Assembly (NCBI GenBank): GCA_022576105.1
Contig: JACZRM010000014.1
Span: 1 to 16,494, forward strand
Origin: Chloroflexota bacterium
GTDB taxonomy: Bacteria > Chloroflexota > Dehalococcoidia > UBA3495
DNA: 16,494 bases
Direction: 5' to 3'
How positions within the stretch are numbered: position 1 is the stretch's first letter; each line of letters opens with the position of its first letter. A program made the position numbers and the translations under genes. The notes below the pieces were generated by a model. It was not told the DNA's origin and ran no database searches. It saw only the letters and a program-made list of their open reading frames with translations. Below are positions 1 through 7,011 of the stretch, in pieces.

Positions 1-921
1 TTCATTGGCAGCTGCTTCTATTACCGCGCTTTCCGGCTCGCCTTTCCAGATGGTAATCGCTGGATTTATGCCGGTCTCATATTCTTCTACCCATCTTGGC
101 TCTACTGGCCCAGCAGTATTGGAAAAGATGCGCTTCTGGTGTTTTTGGTCGGGCTGACCACCTACGGCCTGGCCAAGTGGCTTCGTCAAGGATCGATCAT
201 GTCCCTGGGTTTTCTGGTAGTCGGACTCGTCGGCGCCTACTGGATACGGCCCCACATCGCGGCATTTCTGATCATGGGGATCGGTGCGGCTTTGGTATTC
301 AGAAGGTACCGAATTGGAATTTTCACGCCGATCGCCAGTATCGCGACAGTTGGCGCGGTGGTACTTCTGGGCTTCTTCGTTCTTACCAAAGCCTCATCAT
401 TCGTTGGCATTGACGAGTTTACCTTGAGTGGCGGCAACGCAGCGTTCGATGATATTCAGCGACGAGCTTTCGGCGGTGGGGCAGCCTTTGAACCGGTCAA
501 TTTCAGGGAACCGTTGGGGGTGCCCAAGGCGATAATAACCGTTCTATACCGGCCGTTCCCGTGGGAGGCTCATCGCGGGGCGGCATTGGTCCTGTCTATG
601 GAAGGAGTTTTTTTCCTGATGCTGACAATCTGGAGATTTGGCAGTATCAAAAAGGCATTGTGGGACGCCAAGTCCGACCCGTTTCTGATATTTATATTGG
701 TGTATTCCGCGGTGTGTATTATCGCATTTTCATCTTTCGGCAATTTTAGCATTGTAGGCCGGCAAAGGCTCCAATTCCTACCGGTATTCTTCATGTTGCT
801 GTCCTATCAGAGGCCGGTCAAGGAGACGGTGAGGGCCGTTTTACCCAGGCGGTCTAGAGCATTGAAGGCACGGTTCTTCAACAAAGGTTCCGCGCCCGCA
901 GGTACTGCTGACCAAGCATGA
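1..921 (+). CDS. Multi-pass membrane protein, polysaccharide polymerase-like (5' partial)
   Basis: The reading frame is open from the first base of the window to a TGA at 919-921, so the gene begins upstream; the visible part is 306 residues. An internal GTG at 139 is not a convincing start because coding potential continues before it. Hydrophobic segments lie near residues 21-37, 44-56, 63-79, 82-96, 101-125, 199-215, 228-246 and 255-268. A hydrophilic stretch at about 126-185 is probably an outside loop. Two motifs, PSSIGKDAL (37-45) and RPFPWEA in the loop, recall uncharacterised multi-pass proteins found in exopolysaccharide or O-antigen loci, from memory of such families. The tail from about residue 270 is basic and probably cytoplasmic. 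The most likely role is chain polymerisation or another step of membrane-linked glycan assembly, but no catalytic residue is proven. Its stop overlaps the next start by 4 nt (ATGA). Confidence 0.7.
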   Translation, partial: FIGSCFYYRAFRLAFPDGNRWIYAGLIFFYPSWLYWPSSIGKDALLVFLVGLTTYGLAKWLRQGSIMSLGFLVVGLVGAYWIRPHIAAFLIMGIGAALVFRRYRIGIFTPIASIATVGAVVLLGFFVLTKASSFVGIDEFTLSGGNAAFDDIQRRAFGGGAAFEPVNFREPLGVPKAIITVLYRPFPWEAHRGAALVLSMEGVFFLMLTIWRFGSIKKALWDAKSDPFLIFILVYSAVCIIAFSSFGNFSIVGRQRLQFLPVFFMLLSYQRPVKETVRAVLPRRSRALKARFFNKGSAPAGTADQA

Positions 922-1811
922 ACATTACCCTGAAAAGCCTCCCCAGGACAATCACGCACCCGCGGACATCGTCAATGGGAATGGTGTTCTATGCCCGTTG
1001 GACGATCATCTTGTTGAGCCTGCTTGGCATCGGGCTGCTGCTGTGGTTCTACGTCAACCAGAATAGCCTGCTGGCGGGAGCTTACCAGGAGCTGGCGGGC
1101 CAGGAGCAATCCGCCGCCCCATTGACCCCGGTAGAACTGGCGGATTTGGCTCACCGAGCCTGCGTGCTGGACACCGGCATCAACAATGTCCAGTCTTTCT
1201 TGCAGCCGCTGAGCAGTACACTTTCCCGGGGTGGCTGGTGCGGAAACTATGTGCGAGTGTTCATATCCTTTGCCCAGCAAGAGGGATATCCGGCCCACAA
1301 ATTCCACCTCCAGTCTGGCGGGCGGTCCCACACTCTGGCCGAAGTGTATTACCAGGGCAAGTGGAGAATTATCGACCCATTCCTCAACTACGCCTATTTG
1401 CTTCCCAACGGAGAGATGGCAACCTACCAGGACCTGAGACAAGACTTGTCCTTGGTAGCCAATCCCACTCAAGGGTCGATCAAAGACCCTCGACTCGAAC
1501 GCATCTACCGTGGTTACGAACCGATTTTTCCCCTCCTGTACCGCGACGCAACCGACTTCTACCCTAAATTCGACCGCAGCGCCATTTACCATAACATTTT
1601 TGTGACGCTTAGCTACCCTTTGTCTCCGTTTTATGAAGGAGGGCGCAGGCCGATATTGCCATCCTGGCTGGACCGACCAGAACTGCTGGGAATCTATTTC
1701 CTCTCTTTGGTGGTGTTGACCATGTTAGCGCCCGCCGCGGCAAGGTCCGGCGGCAAATTGCGCCGACAGATTGCCGTTGGCGTATACAGTCGTTCTAAAC
1801 ATTCACCCTAG
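918..1811 (+). CDS. Membrane-anchored transglutaminase-like protein
   Basis: A 297-aa protein starting at the ATG that overlaps the upstream stop by 4 nt. One transmembrane helix near residues 28-46 follows a basic N-terminus, so the domain after it should be extracytoplasmic. A second hydrophobic stretch lies near 253-273, with a basic C-terminal tail. The transglutaminase-like fold is shown by GGWCGNYVRVF with Cys108, then RSHTLAEVYY with His138, then WRIIDPF with Asp153. These have the spacing and order of the papain/transglutaminase Cys-His-Asp triad. Members of this superfamily are proteases, amidases or crosslinking enzymes, and the sequence does not say which. Its place next to a polymerase-like gene and a deacetylase suggests work on the secreted glycan or on a cell-wall or protein partner. 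It is distinct from the lasso B2 protein at 13150-13629, which has the same fold. Confidence 0.72.
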   Translation: MNITLKSLPRTITHPRTSSMGMVFYARWTIILLSLLGIGLLLWFYVNQNSLLAGAYQELAGQEQSAAPLTPVELADLAHRACVLDTGINNVQSFLQPLSSTLSRGGWCGNYVRVFISFAQQEGYPAHKFHLQSGGRSHTLAEVYYQGKWRIIDPFLNYAYLLPNGEMATYQDLRQDLSLVANPTQGSIKDPRLERIYRGYEPIFPLLYRDATDFYPKFDRSAIYHNIFVTLSYPLSPFYEGGRRPILPSWLDRPELLGIYFLSLVVLTMLAPAAARSGGKLRRQIAVGVYSRSKHSP

Positions 1812-1894
1812 TGTAACTCTGCCGCGTTCCTTCTCCCCCCTACTTGGGCCAGTTCCTCGCTAACCTACTCAGTTGTATGGAGCCTATCGCCAAC

Positions 1895-2881
1895 ATGAGT
1901 ATTGCAACTCAAAAGGGAAGTTTTGTGCTCTCAATTGACACAGAGCTGGCCTGGGGCAGCGTGCACAGCGGCGCATTCAAGCAGCGCTGGAGTCACTACA
2001 ACCAGACCAGGGAAGTGATCAACCGGCTGCTTAAGCTTCAGGAAAAGTATCAAATTCAGGCTACCTGGGCGTTGGTGGGGCACCTGTTTCTGGATAGCTG
2101 TCAGGCCCAAGGCGGCGTGAAGCATCCTGAGATTACCCGCCCGGCCTACGACTGGTTTGACGGAGACTGGTTTGACGCGGACCCCTGCGGTCAGGCCAGT
2201 TCCGACCCTAATTGGTACGGCCCGGACATCGTAAAGCAAATTCAGGATTGTCAGGTACCCCAGGAAATTGGCTGCCACGGGTTCTCCCACATGATTGTGG
2301 GCGACGCTGGGTGCAGCAGAGAGTGTTTCGAATCTGAGATTAGGGCTTGTCTGGAACAAGCAGAAAATTGGGGCGTAAATCTCAAGTCGTTCATCTTTCC
2401 CAGGAATAGTGTGGGCCATCTGGATGTGCTGGCCCAGAACGGCTTCAATTCCTATCGAGGTGGTAACCCAGCCTGGTTCACCAAGTTCTCGGGACGATAT
2501 GGGCAGATTGCTCGTTTGGTGGACAGCTTGCTGCCGATTGCCCCGCCGGTGGTAACTCCCCGGCTGGTTGACGGCGGGATGTGGGACCTGCCCGCCAGCT
2601 ACTTTTATCCCCACCGCGACGGTTGGGCCAAAAACATTCCGGTAAGCATCGCGGTCCGCAAGTCCAAATTGGGTTTGGCAAGGGCTGCACGTCACAACTC
2701 CATCTTTCACCTGTGGTTTCATCCCTTCAACCTGGCCAGCGACCCGGATGCGTTGCTGCAAGGACTGGAAGAGGTATTTCAGCAGGTCAAGCGATTGCGA
2801 GACCAGGGAAAGTTGGATAACCCCACCATGGGGAATTTGGCCGATTCATTGGATCAGCACCGGCAGGAGGTAACGGCATAG
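1895..2881 (+). CDS. Polysaccharide deacetylase family protein (NodB/CE4-like)
   Basis: About 328 aa from the ATG at 1895, which has a GGAG at 1879-1882 twelve bases upstream. An in-frame ATG at 1877 and a TTG at 1844 are alternatives without a good ribosome site. Motifs of the CE4 fold are visible: VLSIDTELAWG with Asp15, ATWALVGHLF (about 56-65), and GCHGFSH with His128 and His132, fitting the metal-binding H-x3-H. FIFPRNSVGHLDVL and a late LWFHPFNL also fit. No signal peptide is seen, so the enzyme should act in the cytoplasm, perhaps on a nucleotide- or lipid-linked N-acetyl sugar rather than on the finished polymer. The first catalytic motif reads DTE instead of the frequent DD, so the exact activity is uncertain. 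The stop TAG overlaps the next GTG start by 1 nt, suggesting coupled translation. Confidence 0.78.
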   Translation: MSIATQKGSFVLSIDTELAWGSVHSGAFKQRWSHYNQTREVINRLLKLQEKYQIQATWALVGHLFLDSCQAQGGVKHPEITRPAYDWFDGDWFDADPCGQASSDPNWYGPDIVKQIQDCQVPQEIGCHGFSHMIVGDAGCSRECFESEIRACLEQAENWGVNLKSFIFPRNSVGHLDVLAQNGFNSYRGGNPAWFTKFSGRYGQIARLVDSLLPIAPPVVTPRLVDGGMWDLPASYFYPHRDGWAKNIPVSIAVRKSKLGLARAARHNSIFHLWFHPFNLASDPDALLQGLEEVFQQVKRLRDQGKLDNPTMGNLADSLDQHRQEVTA

Positions 2882-4161
2882 TGATTAAGGGTTATTTTGG
2901 CGTAATTGGTTTGGGCTATGTGGGTCTGCCCCTGGCGATTCAGTTCACCAAGGCTGGGTACCACGTGATGGGTATTGACCTGGACCAGAAAAGGATTGGC
3001 CAGCTCAAAAAAGGACACTCATACATTGGGGACGTCTCGGACGCCGATGTCGAGTCGGCGGTGAACGAGGGCCTACTTTTCCCCTCGACAGACTACTCCG
3101 CCCTACGAAAAGTAGAGGCCATGAGCATTTGCGTGCCAACTCCCTTGCGCAAGACACGAGAGCCAGATGTTTCCTATGTTGTGAGTGTAGCTGAACGCAT
3201 TGGCGAGATTCTCCAGCGGGACCAAACGGTAATCCTGGAGAGCACGGTTTACCCCGGAGCGACCAATGACCTGGTTGCGCCAATTCTGGAGTCCAAAAGC
3301 AACCTCAAGGCCGGGCACGATTTCTACATTGCCTTTTCCCCGGAGAGAGTAGACCCGGGCAACGGGAAATACCAGATACAGGATATACCCAAGCTGGTGG
3401 GTGGCGTTAACCAAGCGTCTACTAACCGAGCGGTGGAATTTTACCAGAACGTCTTCACCACGGTGCTACCTTTGACTTCATCTAAGGAAGCGGAGATGGC
3501 AAAACTGCTGGAAAACACCTTCAGAGCGGTAAACATTGGCCTGGTCAACGAGTTGGCTACCATGGCCCACGGGTTGGGTATCGACTTCTGGCAGGTCATC
3601 GACGCCGCAGCTACCAAACCCTTTGGCTTCATGCCTTTCTACCCAGGCCCTGGTTGGGGCGGCCACTGCATCCCGGTGGACCCCTTCTATCTTTCCTGGA
3701 CCGCCAAGGCCAATGGGTTGGAAACTGGATTCATTGACCACGCGGGCCATATCAACGACCACATGCCCGATTATGTGGTGCGACGAGTAAGCGATTTGTT
3801 AAACGACCGAAGCAAATGCCTCAACGGAGCCAACATCCTGCTGATTGGCGTGGCCTACAAACGGGATGTAGCCGACCTGAGGGAATCGCCCGCGCTGGCG
3901 GTCATTGATGGTCTGATCAAGAAAGGCGCCGAAATAACCTATCACGACCCCTTCGTCCCTTCCTTTGAGTACCTGGACCGCAAGTGGGTATCACAATCGT
4001 TGGACCCGATGACCTTGAGTCGAAAGGACTGCGTGCTGATCCTAACCGACCACTCCAACATCGACTATGAAGCCCTGGTTCGGGACAGCAACCTGATTTT
4101 CGATACCCGAAACGCTACCCGTCACGTTCGAGACGGACAAGCCCATGTTGAGGTGCTCTAA
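2881..4161 (+). CDS. UDP-N-acetylhexosamine 6-dehydrogenase (WbpA/WecC-like nucleotide sugar dehydrogenase)
   Basis: A 426-aa protein starting at GTG 2881 with an AGGAGG at 2865-2870, ten bases upstream. The enzyme class oxidises C6 of a UDP-N-acetylhexosamine to the uronic acid using two NAD+. Seen here: a Rossmann nucleotide site G10-x-G12-x-x-G15 with an acidic residue ending the second strand (GIDLD); the STVYPG region; SPER at 153-156; Lys208 and Asn212 in AKLLENTFRAVN; and the catalytic Cys263 in GGHCIPVDPFYL. A C-terminal UDP-binding domain follows, with GVAYKRDVADLRESPAL. All canonical residues are intact and the length is normal. GHSYI near residues 44-48 and the VDPFYLSW loop resemble the WbpA-type subgroup acting on UDP-GlcNAc more than UDP-glucose dehydrogenases; this substrate call is inferred. 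It would supply an acidic amino sugar for the glycan. Confidence 0.9.
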   Translation: MIKGYFGVIGLGYVGLPLAIQFTKAGYHVMGIDLDQKRIGQLKKGHSYIGDVSDADVESAVNEGLLFPSTDYSALRKVEAMSICVPTPLRKTREPDVSYVVSVAERIGEILQRDQTVILESTVYPGATNDLVAPILESKSNLKAGHDFYIAFSPERVDPGNGKYQIQDIPKLVGGVNQASTNRAVEFYQNVFTTVLPLTSSKEAEMAKLLENTFRAVNIGLVNELATMAHGLGIDFWQVIDAAATKPFGFMPFYPGPGWGGHCIPVDPFYLSWTAKANGLETGFIDHAGHINDHMPDYVVRRVSDLLNDRSKCLNGANILLIGVAYKRDVADLRESPALAVIDGLIKKGAEITYHDPFVPSFEYLDRKWVSQSLDPMTLSRKDCVLILTDHSNIDYEALVRDSNLIFDTRNATRHVRDGQAHVEVL

Positions 4162-4205
4162 CACCGATATGATTCTGCGTTGCGGTATACGAGAGGCTTA
4201 ACCAA

Positions 4206-5423
4206 GTGGTGCGCGTTCTACAAGTCAGTGCTCGCGATGTGACGGTACAGAAGCTGCTTTTGCCGCTGATTGACCGTCTCACCGAAGAAGGTTATGACGT
4301 GGTCAGCGCCTGTACACCGGGTCGCTACACCCCCGATTTGCTCGAGCAAGGCTACGCCATGCGGGCAATAAACATTGATCGGCGTTTTAGCCCCAGGTCC
4401 AACGCCAAGAGCGTTTGGGAACTGTACCGCATGCTTCGCCGTGAACCCTTCGACGTAGTGCATGTTCACACACCGGTGGCGGCGGCGGTAGGGCGCGTGG
4501 CGGCCCGGATGGCCGGCGTACCGCTGATTCTTTACACTGCCCACGGTTTTTACCACCACGACAACATGAAGCGGCGTACCCGTCAGGCTTACGTCTGGGC
4601 GGAGCGGCTGCTGGGTAAGGCCACCGACCGACTGATGACGCAGAGTCAGGAAGACGCAGACACGGCGGTAAGAGACGGCATCCGTCCTCGTGATCGCGTG
4701 GTCTGGATTGGCAATGGCGTAGACACCAGACAGTTTCAGCCTGGCCCGCCTCTTCCTGAAGCCAAGGTTCGGTTCGGGATACCGGGTGCAGCGCCGGTAG
4801 TTGGGTTCATGGGCCCCATCATTGCCGAAAAGGGTGTTCTGGAGCTGGTTGATGCCTTTGAGCAGACCCTCAAGGCAGTGCCCCAGGCCTACTTGCTGCT
4901 GGCCGGTGATGTAATTAACGGCGACCGCGACCTGCAAACCAAAGAGATAATTCGCCAGAAGCTGGCCGGCAGCCGGCTGGCCGACCGGGTCAAGTTCGCC
5001 GGCTATCAGGAAGACATCAGCGATTTCATGCAGGCCATCGACCTGTTTACCTTGCCTTCCCACCGGGAAGGGATGCCCCGCAGCATCATTGAGGCCATGG
5101 CTTCCGGTAAACCGGTGGTCGCAACTGATATTCGTGGGTGCCGGGAAGAGGTCGCCCAGCATATCACCGGAATCATTGTCCCGTTAAAGGACAGTGAATC
5201 TCTGGCAAAGGCAATAACCAAAATATTGCTGGACCCGGAAATGGCCCAACGCATGGGCCGCGAGGGCCGGCGCCGCGCCGAAGCGCTGTATGACGAGCGG
5301 GACGTTCTGGACCGGGAAATTCAAGTCTATCAAAAGCTGGTCAAGGAGAAATTGCACCAGGATGTCTTGGTGACTTCATCTGCCCAGCGCTATGTAGAGG
5401 AACAGACCGTTGGCGAATCGTAA
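4206..5423 (+). CDS. Glycosyltransferase family 4 protein
   Basis: A 405-aa GT-B fold glycosyltransferase starting at GTG 4206. GAGAGG at 4191-4196 gives a 9-nt spacer, and a second GTG follows directly at 4209. The N-terminal domain opens with VLQVSARDVTVQKLLLPL and contains HVHTPVAAAVGRVAARM and a TAHGFYHHDN acceptor-side loop. The C-terminal donor domain contains GFMGPIIAEKGVLELVDAF and the GT4 E-x7-E signature EGMPRSIIE with Glu288 and Glu296, followed by GKPVVATDIRGCREEV. No transmembrane helix is seen, so it should work at the inner face of the membrane. It most likely adds the second sugar to the carrier-linked first sugar laid down by the next gene's product, whose TTG start lies 14 nt inside this gene. 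The sugar donor cannot be deduced. Confidence 0.88.
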   Translation: MVRVLQVSARDVTVQKLLLPLIDRLTEEGYDVVSACTPGRYTPDLLEQGYAMRAINIDRRFSPRSNAKSVWELYRMLRREPFDVVHVHTPVAAAVGRVAARMAGVPLILYTAHGFYHHDNMKRRTRQAYVWAERLLGKATDRLMTQSQEDADTAVRDGIRPRDRVVWIGNGVDTRQFQPGPPLPEAKVRFGIPGAAPVVGFMGPIIAEKGVLELVDAFEQTLKAVPQAYLLLAGDVINGDRDLQTKEIIRQKLAGSRLADRVKFAGYQEDISDFMQAIDLFTLPSHREGMPRSIIEAMASGKPVVATDIRGCREEVAQHITGIIVPLKDSESLAKAITKILLDPEMAQRMGREGRRRAEALYDERDVLDREIQVYQKLVKEKLHQDVLVTSSAQRYVEEQTVGES

Positions 5424-6030
5424 GCTCCACCCTGGAATTGAGCGACTCCTTGATATTGTGTCTGCCAGCCTGGCGCTGGTGGTGCTGGCCATTCCGTTTG
5501 CGGCCATTGCGCTGGCGATCAAGCTGGACTCCCGAGGGCCGGTCTTTTACCGCCAGCAACGGGCTGGGAAAGACGAAAAACCCTTCAACATGGTGAAATT
5601 CCGCACCATGGTTGACGGTGCAGAGCACCTGGGTTTGGGATTTGAGGTGGCGCAAAACGACTCCCGGATCACCGTGGTTGGAGCTTTGCTGCGGGCCTGG
5701 AGCGTGGACGAGTTTCCTCAGCTTTTCAACATCGTGAGCGGCCAGATGAGTCTGGTCGGACCCAGGCCTGCTCGCCTGGATCAGATAGAAATGTTCACTG
5801 AAGACGAGAAACGACGAATGCTGGTCAAGCCCGGCCTCACCGGATGGGCGCAGATCAACGGCCGAAATATGCTGACCTGGAAGGAAAGAATTCAACTGGA
5901 CCTGTGGTACGTGGCCAACGAGTCCTTTGGTTTAAATTTGAAGATTATGCTCAAGACACCATGGGTGGCCTTTGTCGCCAAGAGCGGCCAGACCGGTCCA
6001 GAGGGGGTTACCCGTGATTACGGAGCATAA
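5410..6030 (+). CDS. Monotopic phosphoglycosyl transferase, PglC-type initiating sugar transferase
   Basis: A 206-aa bacterial sugar transferase that moves a sugar phosphate from an NDP-sugar to polyprenyl phosphate, starting glycan assembly. It starts at TTG 5410 inside the upstream gene, with a GAGG at 5397-5400. The N-terminus has a single hydrophobic segment (about 14-37) with an internal proline, as expected for the re-entrant membrane helix of the small PglC subgroup. The multi-helix N-terminal part of WbaP-like enzymes is absent. Family motifs present: GPVFYRQQRAGK, FNMVKFRTM, the catalytic Asp100-Glu101 pair in WSVDEFPQLFNI, SLVGPRPA and KPGLTGWAQINGRN. The preceding GT4 and the following acyltransferase fit a role in starting a short-repeat acetamido-sugar glycan. 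Substrate unknown; a diacetamido or N-acetyl sugar is likely by analogy with PglC. Confidence 0.9.
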   Translation: MANRKLHPGIERLLDIVSASLALVVLAIPFAAIALAIKLDSRGPVFYRQQRAGKDEKPFNMVKFRTMVDGAEHLGLGFEVAQNDSRITVVGALLRAWSVDEFPQLFNIVSGQMSLVGPRPARLDQIEMFTEDEKRRMLVKPGLTGWAQINGRNMLTWKERIQLDLWYVANESFGLNLKIMLKTPWVAFVAKSGQTGPEGVTRDYGA

Positions 6031-6889
6031 CCTGCCTTCCTCCTGCGTGGTAGGGCCTGAGGTGACAATTGCGGCCACCGCCCGGGTGGGCGAGGGCGCG
6101 ATTATCACCGGCGATGTGGAAATTGGCGACGGCGTTCAAGTGGGCCGGTACTGCGTCTTGGAAGGCACCGCCGATCGGAAAACCGTCGTCGCGCCGGGGA
6201 CGCTGCTAGAGGACTTCGTCAAAGTCCATCCCGGCGTCTCGTTGGGAAAGCAAAGTTGGGTGGAAGCCTACACCATCCTGGGACACCCGACCAAGGCCGA
6301 TCTGACGGGTAGGGACGATTCCGCAGCTTCTCCCCGAGTGGAGGATCTGCTGGTCCAGTCGCCCACCACAATTATTGGTGCGGGAGCTGTAATCCGGTCG
6401 CATTCGGTGATTTACACCCACGTTGAGATTGGGGCATCGCTGATTACCGGCCAGGGGATCATGATTCGAGAGCATACCCGCATTGGCGAAAACTGTGTAT
6501 TCGGCACCCATGCCTCCACTGACGGGTATTGCTCGGTGGGGCCGATGGGTCACATTGGGCAGTATACCCAGCTCTCTCAGTCGGCGCGGATTGGCCGGTG
6601 CGTTTTCATCGGCGGCCATACGGTTTTCTCCGACAACAAGCAGGCGATTCGTGCCGTTGAGCACGATTTGTTTGGGGCCAGCATTGGCGACTATGTCCGA
6701 ATTGGGCTGTCCTGCGTGATTTTGCCTTCCGTGGAAATTGGAGAATTTGCGCTGGTGGGAGCCGGGTCGGTGGTCACCAAGAACGTCCGCAGTCGAGGCG
6801 TTGCCTACGGGAATCCGGCCAAATTGCAACGTGAACTGACCGAACAAGAGGTTAGGGAATACCTGGCCTCGGTAGATGTGAAGGACTAA
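6014..6889 (+). CDS. Left-handed beta-helix (hexapeptide repeat) N/O-acyltransferase
   Basis: About 291 aa from GTG 6014, chosen because GAGGGGG at 6001-6007 lies six bases upstream and the hexapeptide pattern begins soon after. The frame is open to an ATG at 5972, but that would add 14 residues buried in the preceding gene. Repeats of the (I/V)-G-x-x-x pattern run over most of the chain (for example VEIGDGVQVGRY, ARIGRCVFIGGHTVF, VEIGEFALVGAGSVV), giving a parallel left-handed beta helix. The end carries GNPAKLQRELTEQE, the usual exit motif of NDP-sugar acetyltransferases. It probably acylates an amino sugar made by the aminotransferase that follows, using acetyl-CoA or a similar donor. At about 290 residues it is longer than compact WbpD/WlbB acetyltransferases (roughly 190). 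The extra length includes an insert near residues 97-115 that breaks the repeat. The acceptor sugar is not known. Confidence 0.82.
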   Translation: MITEHNLPSSCVVGPEVTIAATARVGEGAIITGDVEIGDGVQVGRYCVLEGTADRKTVVAPGTLLEDFVKVHPGVSLGKQSWVEAYTILGHPTKADLTGRDDSAASPRVEDLLVQSPTTIIGAGAVIRSHSVIYTHVEIGASLITGQGIMIREHTRIGENCVFGTHASTDGYCSVGPMGHIGQYTQLSQSARIGRCVFIGGHTVFSDNKQAIRAVEHDLFGASIGDYVRIGLSCVILPSVEIGEFALVGAGSVVTKNVRSRGVAYGNPAKLQRELTEQEVREYLASVDVKD

Positions 6890-6891
6890 TT

Positions 6892-6963
6892 AGGGCTACG
6901 GCCCTTCGACCGGTCCGACTTCGTCGGGACTCTCGATGAAATCGGAGCTCAGGGCGAGCGGAC
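6892..6963. repeat. Intergenic cluster of small inverted repeats (REP-like)
   Basis: The 122-bp gap between the acyltransferase and aminotransferase genes is full of short palindromes. AGGGC (6892-6896) TACG GCCCT (6901-6905) forms a 5-bp stem. CCGAC (6915-6919) TTC GTCGG (6923-6927) and CGAT (6934-6937) GAA ATCG (6941-6944) form tri-loop hairpins. A second AGGGC (6951-6955) can also pair with 6901-6905. The flanks CCCTTCGAC (6902-6910) and GCTCAGGGCGAGCGG (6948-6962) resemble halves of a widespread bacterial intergenic repeat, recalled from memory as CCCTTCGACAAGCTCAGGGCGAACGG. No T-tract follows, so an intrinsic terminator is unlikely. Confidence 0.5.
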
Positions 6964-7001
6964 ACAACTGGTTGAGGCCCCCTGTTCTACCCGTAATTTT
7001 T

Positions 7002-7007
7002 AGGAGG
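7002..7007 (+). promoter_or_regulatory. Strong Shine-Dalgarno site of the aminotransferase gene
   Basis: A perfect AGGAGG four bases before the ATG at 7012, after an AT-rich TAATTTTT stretch. It fixes the start of the aminotransferase and supports strong independent translation after the palindromic gap. Confidence 0.7.
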
Positions 7008-7011
7008 AATC

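Noticed and set aside
139..921. A complete gene starting at GTG 139
   Set aside because: The same frame is open and reads as membrane protein back to base 1, including a motif that spans 139; the gene is 5'-truncated by the window edge.
1931..2761. Reverse-strand open frame of 276 codons
   Set aside because: It is antisense to the deacetylase gene, with no ribosome site or recognisable motif.
4218..5162. Long reverse-strand open frame of 314 codons
   Set aside because: It lies wholly antisense to the clear GT4 gene, and its translation shows no domain motif; a shadow of GC-biased coding DNA.
6972..6999. TTGAGG and TAATTT as a promoter before the aminotransferase
   Set aside because: The boxes are weak, the spacing is 16 nt, and the start point would fall on the Shine-Dalgarno site.
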